A stretch of 64,000 bases of DNA from W1P20-047 sp045118335 (GTDB lineage: Bacteria > Actinomycetota > Coriobacteriia > Coriobacteriales > Eggerthellaceae), in contig JBGUXY010000038.1 in the NCBI GenBank assembly GCA_045118335.1, forward strand, positions 1 to 64,000, given 5' to 3'. Both the position numbers and the translations under genes were made by a program. The number at the start of each line of letters is the position of its first letter. The stretch's first letter is position 1. This document shows, piece by piece, positions 8,171 to 16,162 of the stretch. Below the pieces are notes generated by a model, which ran no database searches, was not told where the DNA came from, and saw only the letters and a list, made by a program, of their open reading frames with translations.

Positions 8171-9439
8171 CTAACGATCGAGCATTTTCTTGACGATTTC
8201 CTTGTCCGTCTGCCGCATGCCCACCTTGCCGATGTGGCCCACACAGCGAATCGTCTCGCCAGCAGATTCCTTCAGGATGCCCGTAAACGCCTGGTAGGCT
8301 CGATGGTTCATGGAAAGATAGTGCGCCATCATGCCCGCATCGATGCTCGTTGCAATCTTGGCTGCACAAGAAATCTTGGCGCCGTCGCAGATGATGCCTG
8401 GAATATTGGCGAGCGTGTTGTCAACGGTGTCCCTGATCTGCTCCATCGTGCCGCCGCACATGTACGTGATGGCAGCGCATGCCGCACACGATGCCGACAC
8501 CGCCCCACAGAACGCCGAAAGCTCCCCGATGTATTTCTTCTGGTACACACTCAGCAAGGCCGAAAACACAAGTGCGCGGTAAAGCGCCTCCCGATCAAAG
8601 TCATGCTCTCGGGCGTAAACGATCACTGGAACCGACGACGCGATGCCCTGGTTGCCCGAACCGGAATTGATTACCACAGGCATATCGCATCCATCCATCC
8701 GAGCTTCCGACCCGGCGGCCGCAAGCGCCTTCATCCTGGTCACCGAAGTGTCTGGGTAGCACGCACGAATCGTCTTGCCTATGGCGATGCCGTACTTGCC
8801 AGACATACCTTCATAGGCAATCTCCATGTTGCAGCGAATCTGCCTATCGATGAGGTCCTTCACTTCTGAAAGGGCGATCTCGTCAGCAAACTGCCTGATG
8901 TTTTCCATCGAAAGAAGGGACCGGTCCGCCAACCCGACACCCTCCTCGCCCGTGTCCTTGTCGAACAGGACCTCTCCATTGCGCGTGATCTTGATGATGT
9001 TGAGGTGCGAGTACTTGACCTCGATGGAAACCGAGATGTCCTGGCGAAATTCCTCGACGATGAAGTGCAGCGGGATATCCGTATCCAGGTATTCGACGCT
9101 GCAGACCCCCTTTTCAACCAGGCCTTTCGCCATCTCGCGGTCGCTATCGCCCACCGCCTCCAAGACTTCCATATCGCGGCTCGCGTCACCGCCAACCGCG
9201 CCGAGCGCGACTGCAGCTTCGATGCCGTGCATACCGTTCGAGTTGGGAATCTGCACGCAGAGCACGTTTTTGATCATGTTGCCCGAGCATTTCGCGACGA
9301 TTCTTTCGGGAATGCCTCCCAGAATCATCCGTGCCTTGGCGGCAACATATGCCAGGGCAATGGGCTCGGTGCAACCCATAGCTAACACCAGCTCTTCCTT
9401 CAGAATGCCGATGAAAGCACGCTTCACGTCTTTTTCCAC
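8171..9439 (-). CDS. cyuA: L-cysteine desulfidase / serine dehydratase alpha family (CyuA/YhaM, UPF0597)
   Basis: A 422-residue protein with the CyuA/YhaM architecture: 'AMGCTEPIALAY' near 20-31 (Cys 23 a candidate Fe-S or catalytic ligand), 'CSGNMIKNV', 'NSGSGNQG' and C-terminal 'CDGAKISCAAKI'. These Cys and Gly motifs are shared with the alpha chain of iron-sulfur serine dehydratases. The E. coli member breaks cysteine into pyruvate, ammonia and sulfide under anaerobic conditions. Start GTG at 9439 with TAGGAGG 6 bases upstream. The usual partner transporter CyuP is not adjacent. Substrate (cysteine versus another amino acid) inferred from the family only. Confidence 0.85.
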   Translation of the reverse strand: MEKDVKRAFIGILKEELVLAMGCTEPIALAYVAAKARMILGGIPERIVAKCSGNMIKNVLCVQIPNSNGMHGIEAAVALGAVGGDASRDMEVLEAVGDSDREMAKGLVEKGVCSVEYLDTDIPLHFIVEEFRQDISVSIEVKYSHLNIIKITRNGEVLFDKDTGEEGVGLADRSLLSMENIRQFADEIALSEVKDLIDRQIRCNMEIAYEGMSGKYGIAIGKTIRACYPDTSVTRMKALAAAGSEARMDGCDMPVVINSGSGNQGIASSVPVIVYAREHDFDREALYRALVFSALLSVYQKKYIGELSAFCGAVSASCAACAAITYMCGGTMEQIRDTVDNTLANIPGIICDGAKISCAAKIATSIDAGMMAHYLSMNHRAYQAFTGILKESAGETIRCVGHIGKVGMRQTDKEIVKKMLDR

Positions 9440-9618
9440 GACGGCCTCCTAAAACGTAGAGATTAGCCAATACTATAATCCAAAATGACGATTCCATACG
9501 AAGGCGATGGAAAGGTGGCAATAATGACATCTCGAAGCTCTCGCATGAAAACGAATGAAGGAGCTAGAGCTTGCCATAGCCGAAATCGTCTGCCAAATCA
9601 AACGGATAGGAGGGGCGT

Positions 9619-10530
9619 TTGAGGTATTGTATACGCACAGGGGTCGATGGTCGCGTGTTGAGCGTAGACGAAGTGGTTGAGACCGCCATAGCAGACGTGC
9701 GGCGCAACGAATCCCAAATAGCCGAACAGCTCGCGACCCTTAACGAAACCGAACGCGATGCCAGGCGACGCGAATATGTCACCTGCGGCCTTCCATCGGC
9801 ACTTGAGCTTGCAGAAGACGTCGGCCTGACCTCTTCCGGATTCGCACAATGCTGCACCGCCCTCCGAAACGGCCTGATCTCCGAAGCACCGCTCAGGCGC
9901 GACGTACGCGAGCTGGCACGCCTGTACCTGTTGCTGACCACACGCGACGTCGGCCTTCCCGCAACAACCGACGAGCATCATCGCCTCTGGGATACGCTCC
10001 TAGCCGACGAGCCCTTCCGCGATCCAAGCTTCAAGACGTCGGCCTATCGCCAAGGATTCATCCCGTTCACCTCGCGCCTCAAGCCAGTCGAAAGCCTGCC
10101 CGCCGGCAGCGCAACTGTCACAGAAGAAGACATCGAACACGAGATGGAAGCGCTCCTGGCCTTCCTGCAAGACAAAAGCGTAGACCGCGAACTGCGATCT
10201 TCGGCGGGTGTCTACCTTCACGACCGCATACACCCGTTCTTCGACGGCAACGGGCATATGGGACGAGCGATCGCCTGCCTCGCGCTGGGAGATGGTTGTT
10301 CAGTTGAGACCAAGCTCGCTCTCGCGCGCAAATTGCAAAACGAGCGCCCAGCCACGTTCCGAGCGTTTAGCGCCCTCACCGAAACCCATGGCGACCTGCG
10401 GTCATGGGTCGTGCTCATGCTCGGCATGCTCGCAGACGCGCAAGGGGAAGTGCTGGCCCGATCAGGCGGAGCATCAATTTGTCAGGTGCCTGCGATTACG
10501 TATCCCACTCGCACCAATCCGAGCAGCTAA
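9619..10530 (+). CDS. Fic-family protein (putative AMP-transferase)
   Basis: A 303-residue protein starting at TTG 9619 behind a strong TAGGAGGGG. Residues 1-100 look helical with a possible DNA-binding or docking role; the Fic core spans about 115-290. The active loop is HPFFDGNGHMGR at 205-216, with catalytic His 205, Asp 209 and Arg 216, the form seen in many bacterial Fic proteins. Fic enzymes usually attach AMP from ATP to Ser/Thr/Tyr of a target. I see no clear inhibitory (S/T)xxxE(G/N) motif, so how activity is restrained is open. Its last 35 bp overlap, on the opposite strand, the end of a Nif11-type peptide gene. Confidence 0.88.
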   Translation: MRYCIRTGVDGRVLSVDEVVETAIADVRRNESQIAEQLATLNETERDARRREYVTCGLPSALELAEDVGLTSSGFAQCCTALRNGLISEAPLRRDVRELARLYLLLTTRDVGLPATTDEHHRLWDTLLADEPFRDPSFKTSAYRQGFIPFTSRLKPVESLPAGSATVTEEDIEHEMEALLAFLQDKSVDRELRSSAGVYLHDRIHPFFDGNGHMGRAIACLALGDGCSVETKLALARKLQNERPATFRAFSALTETHGDLRSWVVLMLGMLADAQGEVLARSGGASICQVPAITYPTRTNPSS

Positions 10531-10672
10531 GCCAGGCACCACCGGCCATGGCTTCCATCTGCTCGTCGGAGAGTTCCACGCCCTCCTCCTTGGCCAGCGC
10601 CACCAGCTCGTCGACCGTCTTGCATGCGCGCGCCTTCTCCTGCTGCTCCGATGTGAGACCTTCGAAATCCAT
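10496..10672 (-). CDS. Nif11-like leader RiPP precursor peptide
   Basis: A 58-residue peptide with the Nif11-leader pattern: 'LTSEQQEKARACKTVDELV' (6-24), 'ALAKEEGVELSDEQMEAM' (25-42) and the double-glycine cleavage site AGG (43-45). The predicted core is 13 residues, AWLSCSDWCEWDT, with two Cys, two Ser, one Thr and three Trp. Start ATG 10672 has AAAGGGG upstream; longer forms of this frame lack support. A TATAAT lies at 10710-10715 on this strand. Nif11-leader peptides are modified (lanthipeptide, cyclised or other) then exported after GG cleavage. No modifying enzyme or peptidase transporter is in the window, so it is an orphan here. Confidence 0.8.
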   Translation of the reverse strand: MDFEGLTSEQQEKARACKTVDELVALAKEEGVELSDEQMEAMAGGAWLSCSDWCEWDT

Positions 10673-10709
10673 GGCTACCCCTTTCGCAACGCACACCATT
10701 TTACTCAAA

Positions 10710-10715
10710 ATTATA
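10710..10715 (-). promoter_or_regulatory. -10 box for the Nif11-leader gene
   Basis: A perfect TATAAT on the minus strand, 38 bp before the start codon. The closest -35-like TTGAGA is 20 bp away, longer than usual, so the promoter may be weak or activator-dependent. Confidence 0.4.
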
Positions 10716-10842
10716 CCTACCGAGCAGCGAAACCATCTCAAACTATTCTCAGAGTGCCATGGGGACGGATTTGGCACCCGGATACGACAACAGAAGCCAG
10801 AAGCTTGATCGTCGCCATGCATTCACGTATCAACCGCATAAA

Positions 10843-10881
10843 AGCTCCAAGCCACCGCATTGTTGCAAGTGGCTTGGAGCT
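10843..10881 (-). terminator. Rho-independent terminator after the flavodoxin-like gene
   Basis: A perfect 13-bp stem (AGCTCCAAGCCAC at 10843-10855 pairing with 10869-10881) with a 13-base loop, followed on the minus strand by TTTT. It lies 26 bp beyond the stop of the minus-strand flavodoxin-like gene and separates it from the Nif11-leader gene. Confidence 0.85.
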
Positions 10882-10906
10882 CATTACTAGATGCAAAATC
10901 TTGCCT

Positions 10907-11419
10907 TTACAGCGCCTTCGCGAATTCCCTGACCTCGGCGAGCTTGGCATCAGATCCGTTCTCGTCACCGTTTGCCGTGACGACGCCTGCAAACTCGATG
11001 CCGCAGTAGCCACAATATGCGTTCATCTGCGCGATGGCAGCGTCGTAGACCCCAGGGGATCCAGAGCTCAAAAGCAATGCAACCTTTTTCGCCTTGGTCG
11101 GCGCGCCGATGCAGTACACCCTCTGGATGGCAGCCTCCATCTGGGCGGTCATCGTGAAATAGTAAATCGGGGACGCGAAGACGACCATGTCGGCTTCCTT
11201 GTACGCCGGCAAGATCACTTCGAGGTCGTCCTTCTGGACGCAAGTCCCCTCACCCTTGGTGTGGCAGTACTCACAGCCCAGGCAACCGGCTATCTTCATC
11301 CGTCCAACCTGATATTCCTCCACCTCGTGGCCAGCTGCCTCGGCACCCTCGCAAAACGCCTGGACCATGGCGGTCGTATTCTGCTTCCTCGGGCTCCCAT
11401 TGAACACGGCGATTTTCAT
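10907..11419 (-). CDS. Flavodoxin-like NAD(P)H-dependent FMN reductase with Cys cluster
   Basis: A 170-residue protein of the NADPH-dependent FMN reductase / iron-sulfur flavoprotein group. The N-terminal 'MKIAVFNGSPRKQNTT' is the FMN phosphate loop. Cys 46, 49, 52 and 60 (CLGCEYC, then 'GEGTC') match the compact cluster motif of iron-sulfur flavoproteins, and 'VFASPIYYFTMTAQM' binds the flavin ring. Likely a cytoplasmic redox enzyme in electron transfer or oxidative-stress defence. Start ATG 11419, with GGAGAAG upstream. It has its own terminator. It lies 165 bp downstream of the CDF gene on the same strand. Confidence 0.88.
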   Translation of the reverse strand: MKIAVFNGSPRKQNTTAMVQAFCEGAEAAGHEVEEYQVGRMKIAGCLGCEYCHTKGEGTCVQKDDLEVILPAYKEADMVVFASPIYYFTMTAQMEAAIQRVYCIGAPTKAKKVALLLSSGSPGVYDAAIAQMNAYCGYCGIEFAGVVTANGDENGSDAKLAEVREFAKAL

Positions 11420-11584
11420 GATTGCTTCTCCTTCTCTTCTTTGAGCATCCGTACTCTATGTATTCCTTTCGCCATCGGTATCACCTATGGTATTTTAGTT
11501 TATTGCGGGTTTTCTTGTACGGTACCAGGCCAAACTGTAAACTCCATCCCCTAACACATCAGCATCCCCGATATGCGTTGACGG

Positions 11585-12757
11585 CTAGTCAGAGATATCC
11601 GAATCGAGCGTAACCGCAAATGCGAAATCGGGGTATTGCCGCTGCAGGGTTTCCCGCAGACATGCCGCAACAGCCTTGCAGTCAGGCGCGTCGAAACTCA
11701 CCACCACGTCGAGCGTGACGCGCTTTTCCTCCTCGTCCACGAAGAAACCGTGTATTTCCTGCACGTGTTCCTCTGATTCCGCAAACTCGAGTGCACTCGC
11801 AAGCATGCGCGTGGCAACGGGGCTGCTCTCGTTGCGCGCATATATGCCCACGGTATGCAGGATGATTCCACATTGCCGGTAGACGACACCTTGGATCTGG
11901 CGCGTGAGAGCATCGATCTGGATGGCGCTCAGGCTTTCGGGGACCTCGACATGCACACTGCCCCAATAGCGGTCGGGGCCGTAATCGTCGAGCATGAGGT
12001 CGTATGCGCCGTTCACACCCGGCACGCTGACGATCGCCTTCTTCACGGCACGCGATATGTCTGCATCGATGCGTTCGCCGATGAGGCGGCTGACAACCTC
12101 GCGCAACATATCGATGCCAGCCTTGATGATGACAAGCGAGATGACAGCTCCCAGCCACGCCTCTAACCCAACGCCCGTGAAAACGAAGATGAAAGCGGCC
12201 ACGAGCGTGGCGGCGGAAATGACGGAATCCATGAGGGCGTCCGTTCCGCTGGCGACGAGCGACCCCGAGTTGAGCACGGTACCGCGTCGCTTGGTGTAGA
12301 GCCCCAAGACGATTTTCGCCACGACGGCTACAGCCACGATTACCAGCGTGACCGTGTCGTAGCTGGCCTGCTGGGGGTTGACGATGCGCGAGACCGACTC
12401 CTGCAACGAGGTGATGCCAGCCCACAACACGATGACCGCGATGACGATGTTGGTAAGGTATTCGACGCGCCCATATCCATGAGGGTGCTTTCGATCGGGC
12501 CGCTTGCCGGCGAGCTTGGTGCCTACAATGGTGATGATGGAGCTTGCCGCATCGGAGAGGTTGTTTACCGCATCGAGCACGATGGCAATCGAGTTAGAAA
12601 GCAGACCGACAACCGCCTTGAAACTTGCGAGCAGCACGTTCGCAACGATGCCAACGATGCTGGTCTTGACGATACCGCGGCTACGCAACGCCATATCGTC
12701 GACGACCTCGTTGCCAGTCTCGGTTCCGAAACCCTGCACTTGGTCGATATCTTTCAT
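11585..12757 (-). CDS. Cation diffusion facilitator (CDF) transporter
   Basis: A 390-residue metal exporter: six membrane helices (about 30-225) and a long cytoplasmic C-terminal domain. The helix-2 site reads 'LDAVNNLSDA' (Asp 62, Asn 66, Asp 69) and helix 5 'SGTDALMDS'; 'HPHGYGRVEY' follows helix 2. The DxxxN form differs from the HxxxD of zinc-type members and points to Mn2+, Fe2+ or other ions; the metal is inferred. The C-terminal part is about 90 residues longer than the minimal CDF, with a possible second regulatory domain. Start ATG at 12757 overlaps the stop of ohrR by 4 bp, so it belongs to the gpx-ohrR operon. A metal exporter under peroxide control fits Fe or Mn homeostasis. Confidence 0.9.
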   Translation of the reverse strand: MKDIDQVQGFGTETGNEVVDDMALRSRGIVKTSIVGIVANVLLASFKAVVGLLSNSIAIVLDAVNNLSDAASSIITIVGTKLAGKRPDRKHPHGYGRVEYLTNIVIAVIVLWAGITSLQESVSRIVNPQQASYDTVTLVIVAVAVVAKIVLGLYTKRRGTVLNSGSLVASGTDALMDSVISAATLVAAFIFVFTGVGLEAWLGAVISLVIIKAGIDMLREVVSRLIGERIDADISRAVKKAIVSVPGVNGAYDLMLDDYGPDRYWGSVHVEVPESLSAIQIDALTRQIQGVVYRQCGIILHTVGIYARNESSPVATRMLASALEFAESEEHVQEIHGFFVDEEEKRVTLDVVVSFDAPDCKAVAACLRETLQRQYPDFAFAVTLDSDISD

Positions 12758-13221
12758 TCTTTCTCCCGTGATTCCTCGATTCCCGCGATAATCTTATCGA
12801 GCAGCGTCCGCAGCTGGTCTGCCTCCTCGACGCTGAGGTGGATACACGCGCCCATTTGCCGCGGCACCGAAAGCGCACACTCGCGCAATGCCATGCCAGC
12901 ATCGGTGATGGTAACATCGAGTCGACGCTCGTCTTGCTTGTTGCGCCCGCGCGTAACATATCCCTTGGCCTCGAGCTTTTTCAACATAGGGGTGAGCGTT
13001 CCCGAATCGAGGTGCAGGCGCGCGCCAATGTCTTTCACCGAAAGCTTTCTTTCCTCCCACAGGACCATCATGCAAATGTACTGCGTGTAGGTGAGATCAA
13101 CCTTTTTCAGATACGGAGCGTAACGTGCCGTAACCTCGCGTGCGGCAGTGTAGAGCGGAAAACACAGCTGGTTATCGAGCGCAAGCGGGTCGAAGTCAAT
13201 AGATTCTTGGGGTTTGGTCAT
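12754..13221 (-). CDS. ohrR: MarR-family organic-peroxide sensor OhrR
   Basis: A 155-residue winged-helix repressor. ATG 13221 is preferred over upstream starts because GAGGA lies just before it. The N-terminal 'LDNQLCFPLYTAAREV' places the reactive Cys at residue 20, matching Cys15 of Bacillus OhrR, and 'APYLKKVDLTYTQY' follows as in that family. The winged helix spans about 45-110 ('VKDIGARLHLDSGTLTPMLKKL'). Organic peroxides oxidise the Cys and release DNA. It lies 37 bp downstream of gpx and overlaps the CDF gene, and an OhrR-type box precedes gpx, so it likely autoregulates the operon. Confidence 0.9.
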   Translation of the reverse strand: MTKPQESIDFDPLALDNQLCFPLYTAAREVTARYAPYLKKVDLTYTQYICMMVLWEERKLSVKDIGARLHLDSGTLTPMLKKLEAKGYVTRGRNKQDERRLDVTITDAGMALRECALSVPRQMGACIHLSVEEADQLRTLLDKIIAGIEESREKE

Positions 13222-13257
13222 GATGCAGTCCTCAGTGGTGCGATTCGTGACCAAGAG

Positions 13258-13800
13258 CTAGAGCAACCCCTTGATCGCCTGCTCGACTTCGGCCATGTCG
13301 GCGGTTGGCTCGAAGCGTGCGACGAGCGATCCATCGCGGTCGATCAAAAACTTGGTGAAGTTCCACATGATGTAAGCCTTGTCGCCGAATTTCTTGGCGT
13401 TCGCCTTTGCAAACTTCTCGAGCGCTTTCGCCTTCATCCCCTTCCCAAAACCCCCAAACGGCATCTCGGTGGCAAGGCTAACGAACAGCGGATCGGCACC
13501 TTCGCCGTTGACCTCGATTTTCTTGAACTGCGGGAATTCGGTGCCAAACTTGAGCATGCAAAACGTATGAATCTCCTCGTCACTACCAGGCGCCTGGTCT
13601 GCAAATTGATTGCAGGGGAAGTCTAAGATCTCGAAGCCTTGTTCGCGATAAGCGGAATACATACGCTCGAGATCGTCGTATTGTGGGGTGAATCCGCAGC
13701 CCGTGGCCGTGTTCACGACAAGAAGGACCTTTCCCTCAAAATCCCTGAGTGACTGCTGGGTGCCGTCCTGCTTGATAACTGTGTAATCGAAATAGCTCAT
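13258..13800 (-). CDS. gpx: Glutathione peroxidase family (Cys-type, probably thioredoxin-dependent)
   Basis: A 180-residue peroxidase. 'NTATGCGFTPQY' holds the peroxidatic Cys 35 and 'FPCNQF' the conserved Gln; 'WNFTKFLIDRDG' supplies the Trp/Asn of the catalytic site. It uses Cys, not selenocysteine. Cys 81 stands 46 residues after Cys 35, the same spacing as the resolving Cys of yeast Gpx3, which suggests a two-Cys mechanism fed by thioredoxin rather than glutathione. It reduces hydroperoxides in the cytoplasm. AGGAGG precedes the ATG. First gene of gpx-ohrR-CDF. Confidence 0.93.
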   Translation of the reverse strand: MSYFDYTVIKQDGTQQSLRDFEGKVLLVVNTATGCGFTPQYDDLERMYSAYREQGFEILDFPCNQFADQAPGSDEEIHTFCMLKFGTEFPQFKKIEVNGEGADPLFVSLATEMPFGGFGKGMKAKALEKFAKANAKKFGDKAYIMWNFTKFLIDRDGSLVARFEPTADMAEVEQAIKGLL

Positions 13801-13821
13801 GATTCCTCCTAATTTGATTGT

Positions 13822-13838
13822 GTACGATTAAATTGTAC
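13822..13838. promoter_or_regulatory. OhrR box upstream of gpx
   Basis: GTACGATTAAATTGTAC is a 17-bp near-perfect palindrome containing TACgATT-A-AATTGTA, close to the known OhrR operator core TACAATT-AATTGTA. It lies 22 bp before the gpx start codon in AT-rich DNA, where it would overlap the promoter and allow repression by OhrR. Confidence 0.8.
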
Positions 13839-14096
13839 TCAATTATTTATTAGATGCAAGCATGCAAAGCTCAGAATCATCAAGGATTCGCTTTTCACGC
13901 CGATACTGGGCGCATGATGCCATGGAATAACCGATGACGTTACTCCCCCTCTTGCGTATTGGCGCCTAAGATTGCAGTCGAGCAGCTTCGTTATGCAAGC
14001 CACTCGCACAAACGCGCTACTCGGGTTCTCGTGTCAAAAACGGCGTTTCCACATGCGCGAGCCCGCAGGCCCGAGCGTCCAAGCACGTTCGAGGTG

Positions 14097-14350
14097 AGAA
14101 ATAGGAGAAATAGGAAAAGGAGAAATAGGGACGGGTACATTTCATCATTTGCAGCATCATGGTGAGTAGGGAGAAATAGGGACGGGTACATTTCATCATT
14201 TGCAGCATCATGAGAAAACTACATTTCATCATTTGCAGCATCATGGTGAGTAGGGAGAAATAGGGACGAAATAGGAGAAAGGGAGAAATAGGGACGGGTA
14301 CATTTCATCATTTGCAGCATCATGAGAAAACGGACCCGTCCCTATTTCTC
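14097..14350. repeat. Cluster of about 42-bp direct repeats with an inverted end
   Basis: Three full copies and one partial copy of a unit lie at about 14120-14161, 14171-14211, 14220-14245 (partial) and 14282-14323. Each joins GAGAAATAGGGACGGGTAC to CATTTCATCATTTGCAGCAT. The cluster ends at 14333-14350 with the reverse complement of GAGAAATAGGGACGGGT, so the outer ends can pair. Shorter 'ATAGGAGAAA' repeats precede it (14100-14120). Peptide-like frames across it are repeats read through, not genes. It sits just beyond the stop of rhaD; the stretch 13839-14096 before it holds nothing I recognise. Confidence 0.85.
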
Positions 14351-14353
14351 ATG

Positions 14354-15259
14354 CTAGTCTAGGAACGCCTCGTTTACAGTTAGGTTGAAGTCACGCGCGA
14401 TGGCGCGCAAGCCATCGTCGGTGATGGTGTTCATGAACTCGCTCGAGCAATCGTTCATCATAAGCGCCTGGCAGTGGATTTTCGCAGCCTTCTCGATGGT
14501 GTGCATGAGCCCGAACGTCGTGTCGAAATCAGGTCCGCTTGCGAACAGGCCGTGCTGCGCCCAGATGGCCGCATCATAGGTCTTCATAAGTTCGCTGGTG
14601 GCCCGGGCGATATCGGCGCCACCCGGCACCATCCATTCGACGACACCCACACCCGCGGGAAACACGATGATGCATTCCGTCATGGCTTTCCAAAGAGCCC
14701 GGGTGATCTCGCGCGCATCGAGCGGCATGACCTTCGTCATCGCGATGACGTTGTCGGGATGCGCGTGGTAGATGACGCGGCACGCATCGCCTGTCGCCAA
14801 CATGCGCACGCTGTGGTTCATGAAATGGCTCGGGAGTTCGCTTGTCGGCTTCCCACCGTCTTTCAAGCCCCAAACCAGGCGCCACGAATCGCCAGCATCG
14901 TTGATCTCAACGATGCCCACGTTGTAGGCGGGATCGAGCTGAACGTTGCGCATGTAGCGCCCTGCACCCGTGGTGGTGAAGTAGGCACCACGCAGGTTAT
15001 CGGCCTGAACGCCCATGCTCACCCAACTGCTCGGCGTGTTGTAGAAAAACGGCCGACAAGCCGCCACTTCCGCTTCGGTCATGCGGTAGGTCAGGTTTCC
15101 TCCGTTTCGCTCGTGCCAACCCTGGAGCCAGCCGTCGCTGCAAAGGCGAACGAACCCGCGCATGAAGCGCTGGTTTTCGACCGCAACGCCGGAGACCGCA
15201 CCCTTGACAGACGTGAAGCCCTGGTCGATCGCGCCCTGAACGCTGTTCAGAATGTCCAT
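14354..15259 (-). CDS. rhaD: Rhamnulose-1-phosphate aldolase
   Basis: A 301-residue class II aldolase splitting L-rhamnulose 1-phosphate into dihydroxyacetone phosphate and lactaldehyde. The zinc and catalytic residues align with E. coli RhaD at a constant offset of 24: Glu 141 ('SELPSHF'), His 165 and His 167 ('YHAHPDN'), and His 236 ('AQHGLF'). N-terminal 'GGNLTYR' binds phosphate. The length is about 25 residues more than the E. coli enzyme because of the N-terminus. Upstream on the same strand is only a remnant of rhaB and no rhaA, so it may serve another sugar phosphate (for example fuculose- or xylulose-type) or be a relic of a rhamnose operon. Confidence 0.92.
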   Translation of the reverse strand: MDILNSVQGAIDQGFTSVKGAVSGVAVENQRFMRGFVRLCSDGWLQGWHERNGGNLTYRMTEAEVAACRPFFYNTPSSWVSMGVQADNLRGAYFTTTGAGRYMRNVQLDPAYNVGIVEINDAGDSWRLVWGLKDGGKPTSELPSHFMNHSVRMLATGDACRVIYHAHPDNVIAMTKVMPLDAREITRALWKAMTECIIVFPAGVGVVEWMVPGGADIARATSELMKTYDAAIWAQHGLFASGPDFDTTFGLMHTIEKAAKIHCQALMMNDCSSEFMNTITDDGLRAIARDFNLTVNEAFLD

Positions 15260-15398
15260 GTTACCGATTCCTTTCCTTTTCTAAACGTCGTCGGGTCAAA
15301 CGGAGCCGACGCCAGATCCCCCTTTTGCAACAAGGGGGCATTGGGCATGCCCATCGAGCCTGTCAATCCAAGTTCAAGCAGGCAGGTGCTCCTTCACG

Positions 15399-15720
15399 TC
15401 AAACGACGGGGGCGGACGCGCCGCTCACACGCTTCTCCTCTTCGCGTGCCAGCTTTGCCAGCTCGCCAAAGCCGATCGTGCACTCGGTGCGCTCGCGACC
15501 GATGCCCTTGCCCTCAACATAGTCTATGCCATTAAACTCGCGGCGAGTGAACTGAATTATCCACAAACCCATGATGTTTTTCAGATAGCGGTAGCGTTTC
15601 TGGTAGCCGCCTTCGTTCTTGAAGATCTGCTGACGGCTAGCCTCGGTGATGATGGGCTCCTCGTTTTCGACGCCCAGAAGGCTCCAGGCAGCTATTTCGC
15701 CCACGGCACCAGCGTACAAC
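15399..15720 (-). pseudogene. rhaB: Internal remnant of rhamnulokinase (rhaB)
   Basis: About 90 residues match the middle of an FGGY-family rhamnulokinase: 'WSLLGVENEEP', 'FKNEGGYQKRYRYLKN', 'IMGLWIIQ' and 'FGELAKLA'. Normal RhaB has some 280 residues before this and about 100 after it, including the ATP-binding end, and both are absent. The upstream residues expected to read 'YISSGTWSLLG' are degraded. The frame stops at 15399, 139 bp before rhaD on the same strand. An inverted repeat (CCCCCTT / AAGGGGG, 15318-15338) lies between them. Upstream DNA to about 15850 may hold further decayed kinase sequence but I cannot align it. Confidence 0.7.
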
Positions 15721-16162
15721 TCGCCAGCCACGTGCGGATGTCGAAGCTTCCTTGCCAGCCTGCGTCGACCACGGGGAGCTCGCCGAGGCACGTGGGAAGT
15801 CGGTGTTGTCTTTTCAGGTGCCGCTCTCCAACCCACCTTAGAAGAGGCGTCATATGAGGCTGGCGGGTCCGAAACGTGCCATGCTCCCCGATTCCCCTTT
15901 GGCATGCACCAAGCAATTAGGCGCATCTGCTACATGCGCCCGGCATCTTAGTCGCAACGACATGTATCATGCATTCCTTGTTTATGGTTTTCGACAGTTA
16001 AGGGTTATAGTGTATGTTCAGCAATGCGCATCCGCATGGCGCGAAGGGGACGCTTCGCCATGCGGAAGAGCGCGGTGCATCAGATCGATGCATCTGGGTA
16101 ACTCTAGACGCATCGAAAATGGACCTGATGAACCGATCGTTTTAGGGGAATGGAGCTTGAAC

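Noticed and set aside
14017..14244. Minus-strand frames with repeated 'MMLQMMKCTRPYFS' peptides
   Set aside because: They are the DNA repeat unit read as codons in a frame without a ribosome site.
14097..14350. CRISPR array
   Set aside because: Repeats are not evenly spaced by unique spacers, units are adjacent or overlapping, and no cas gene is present.
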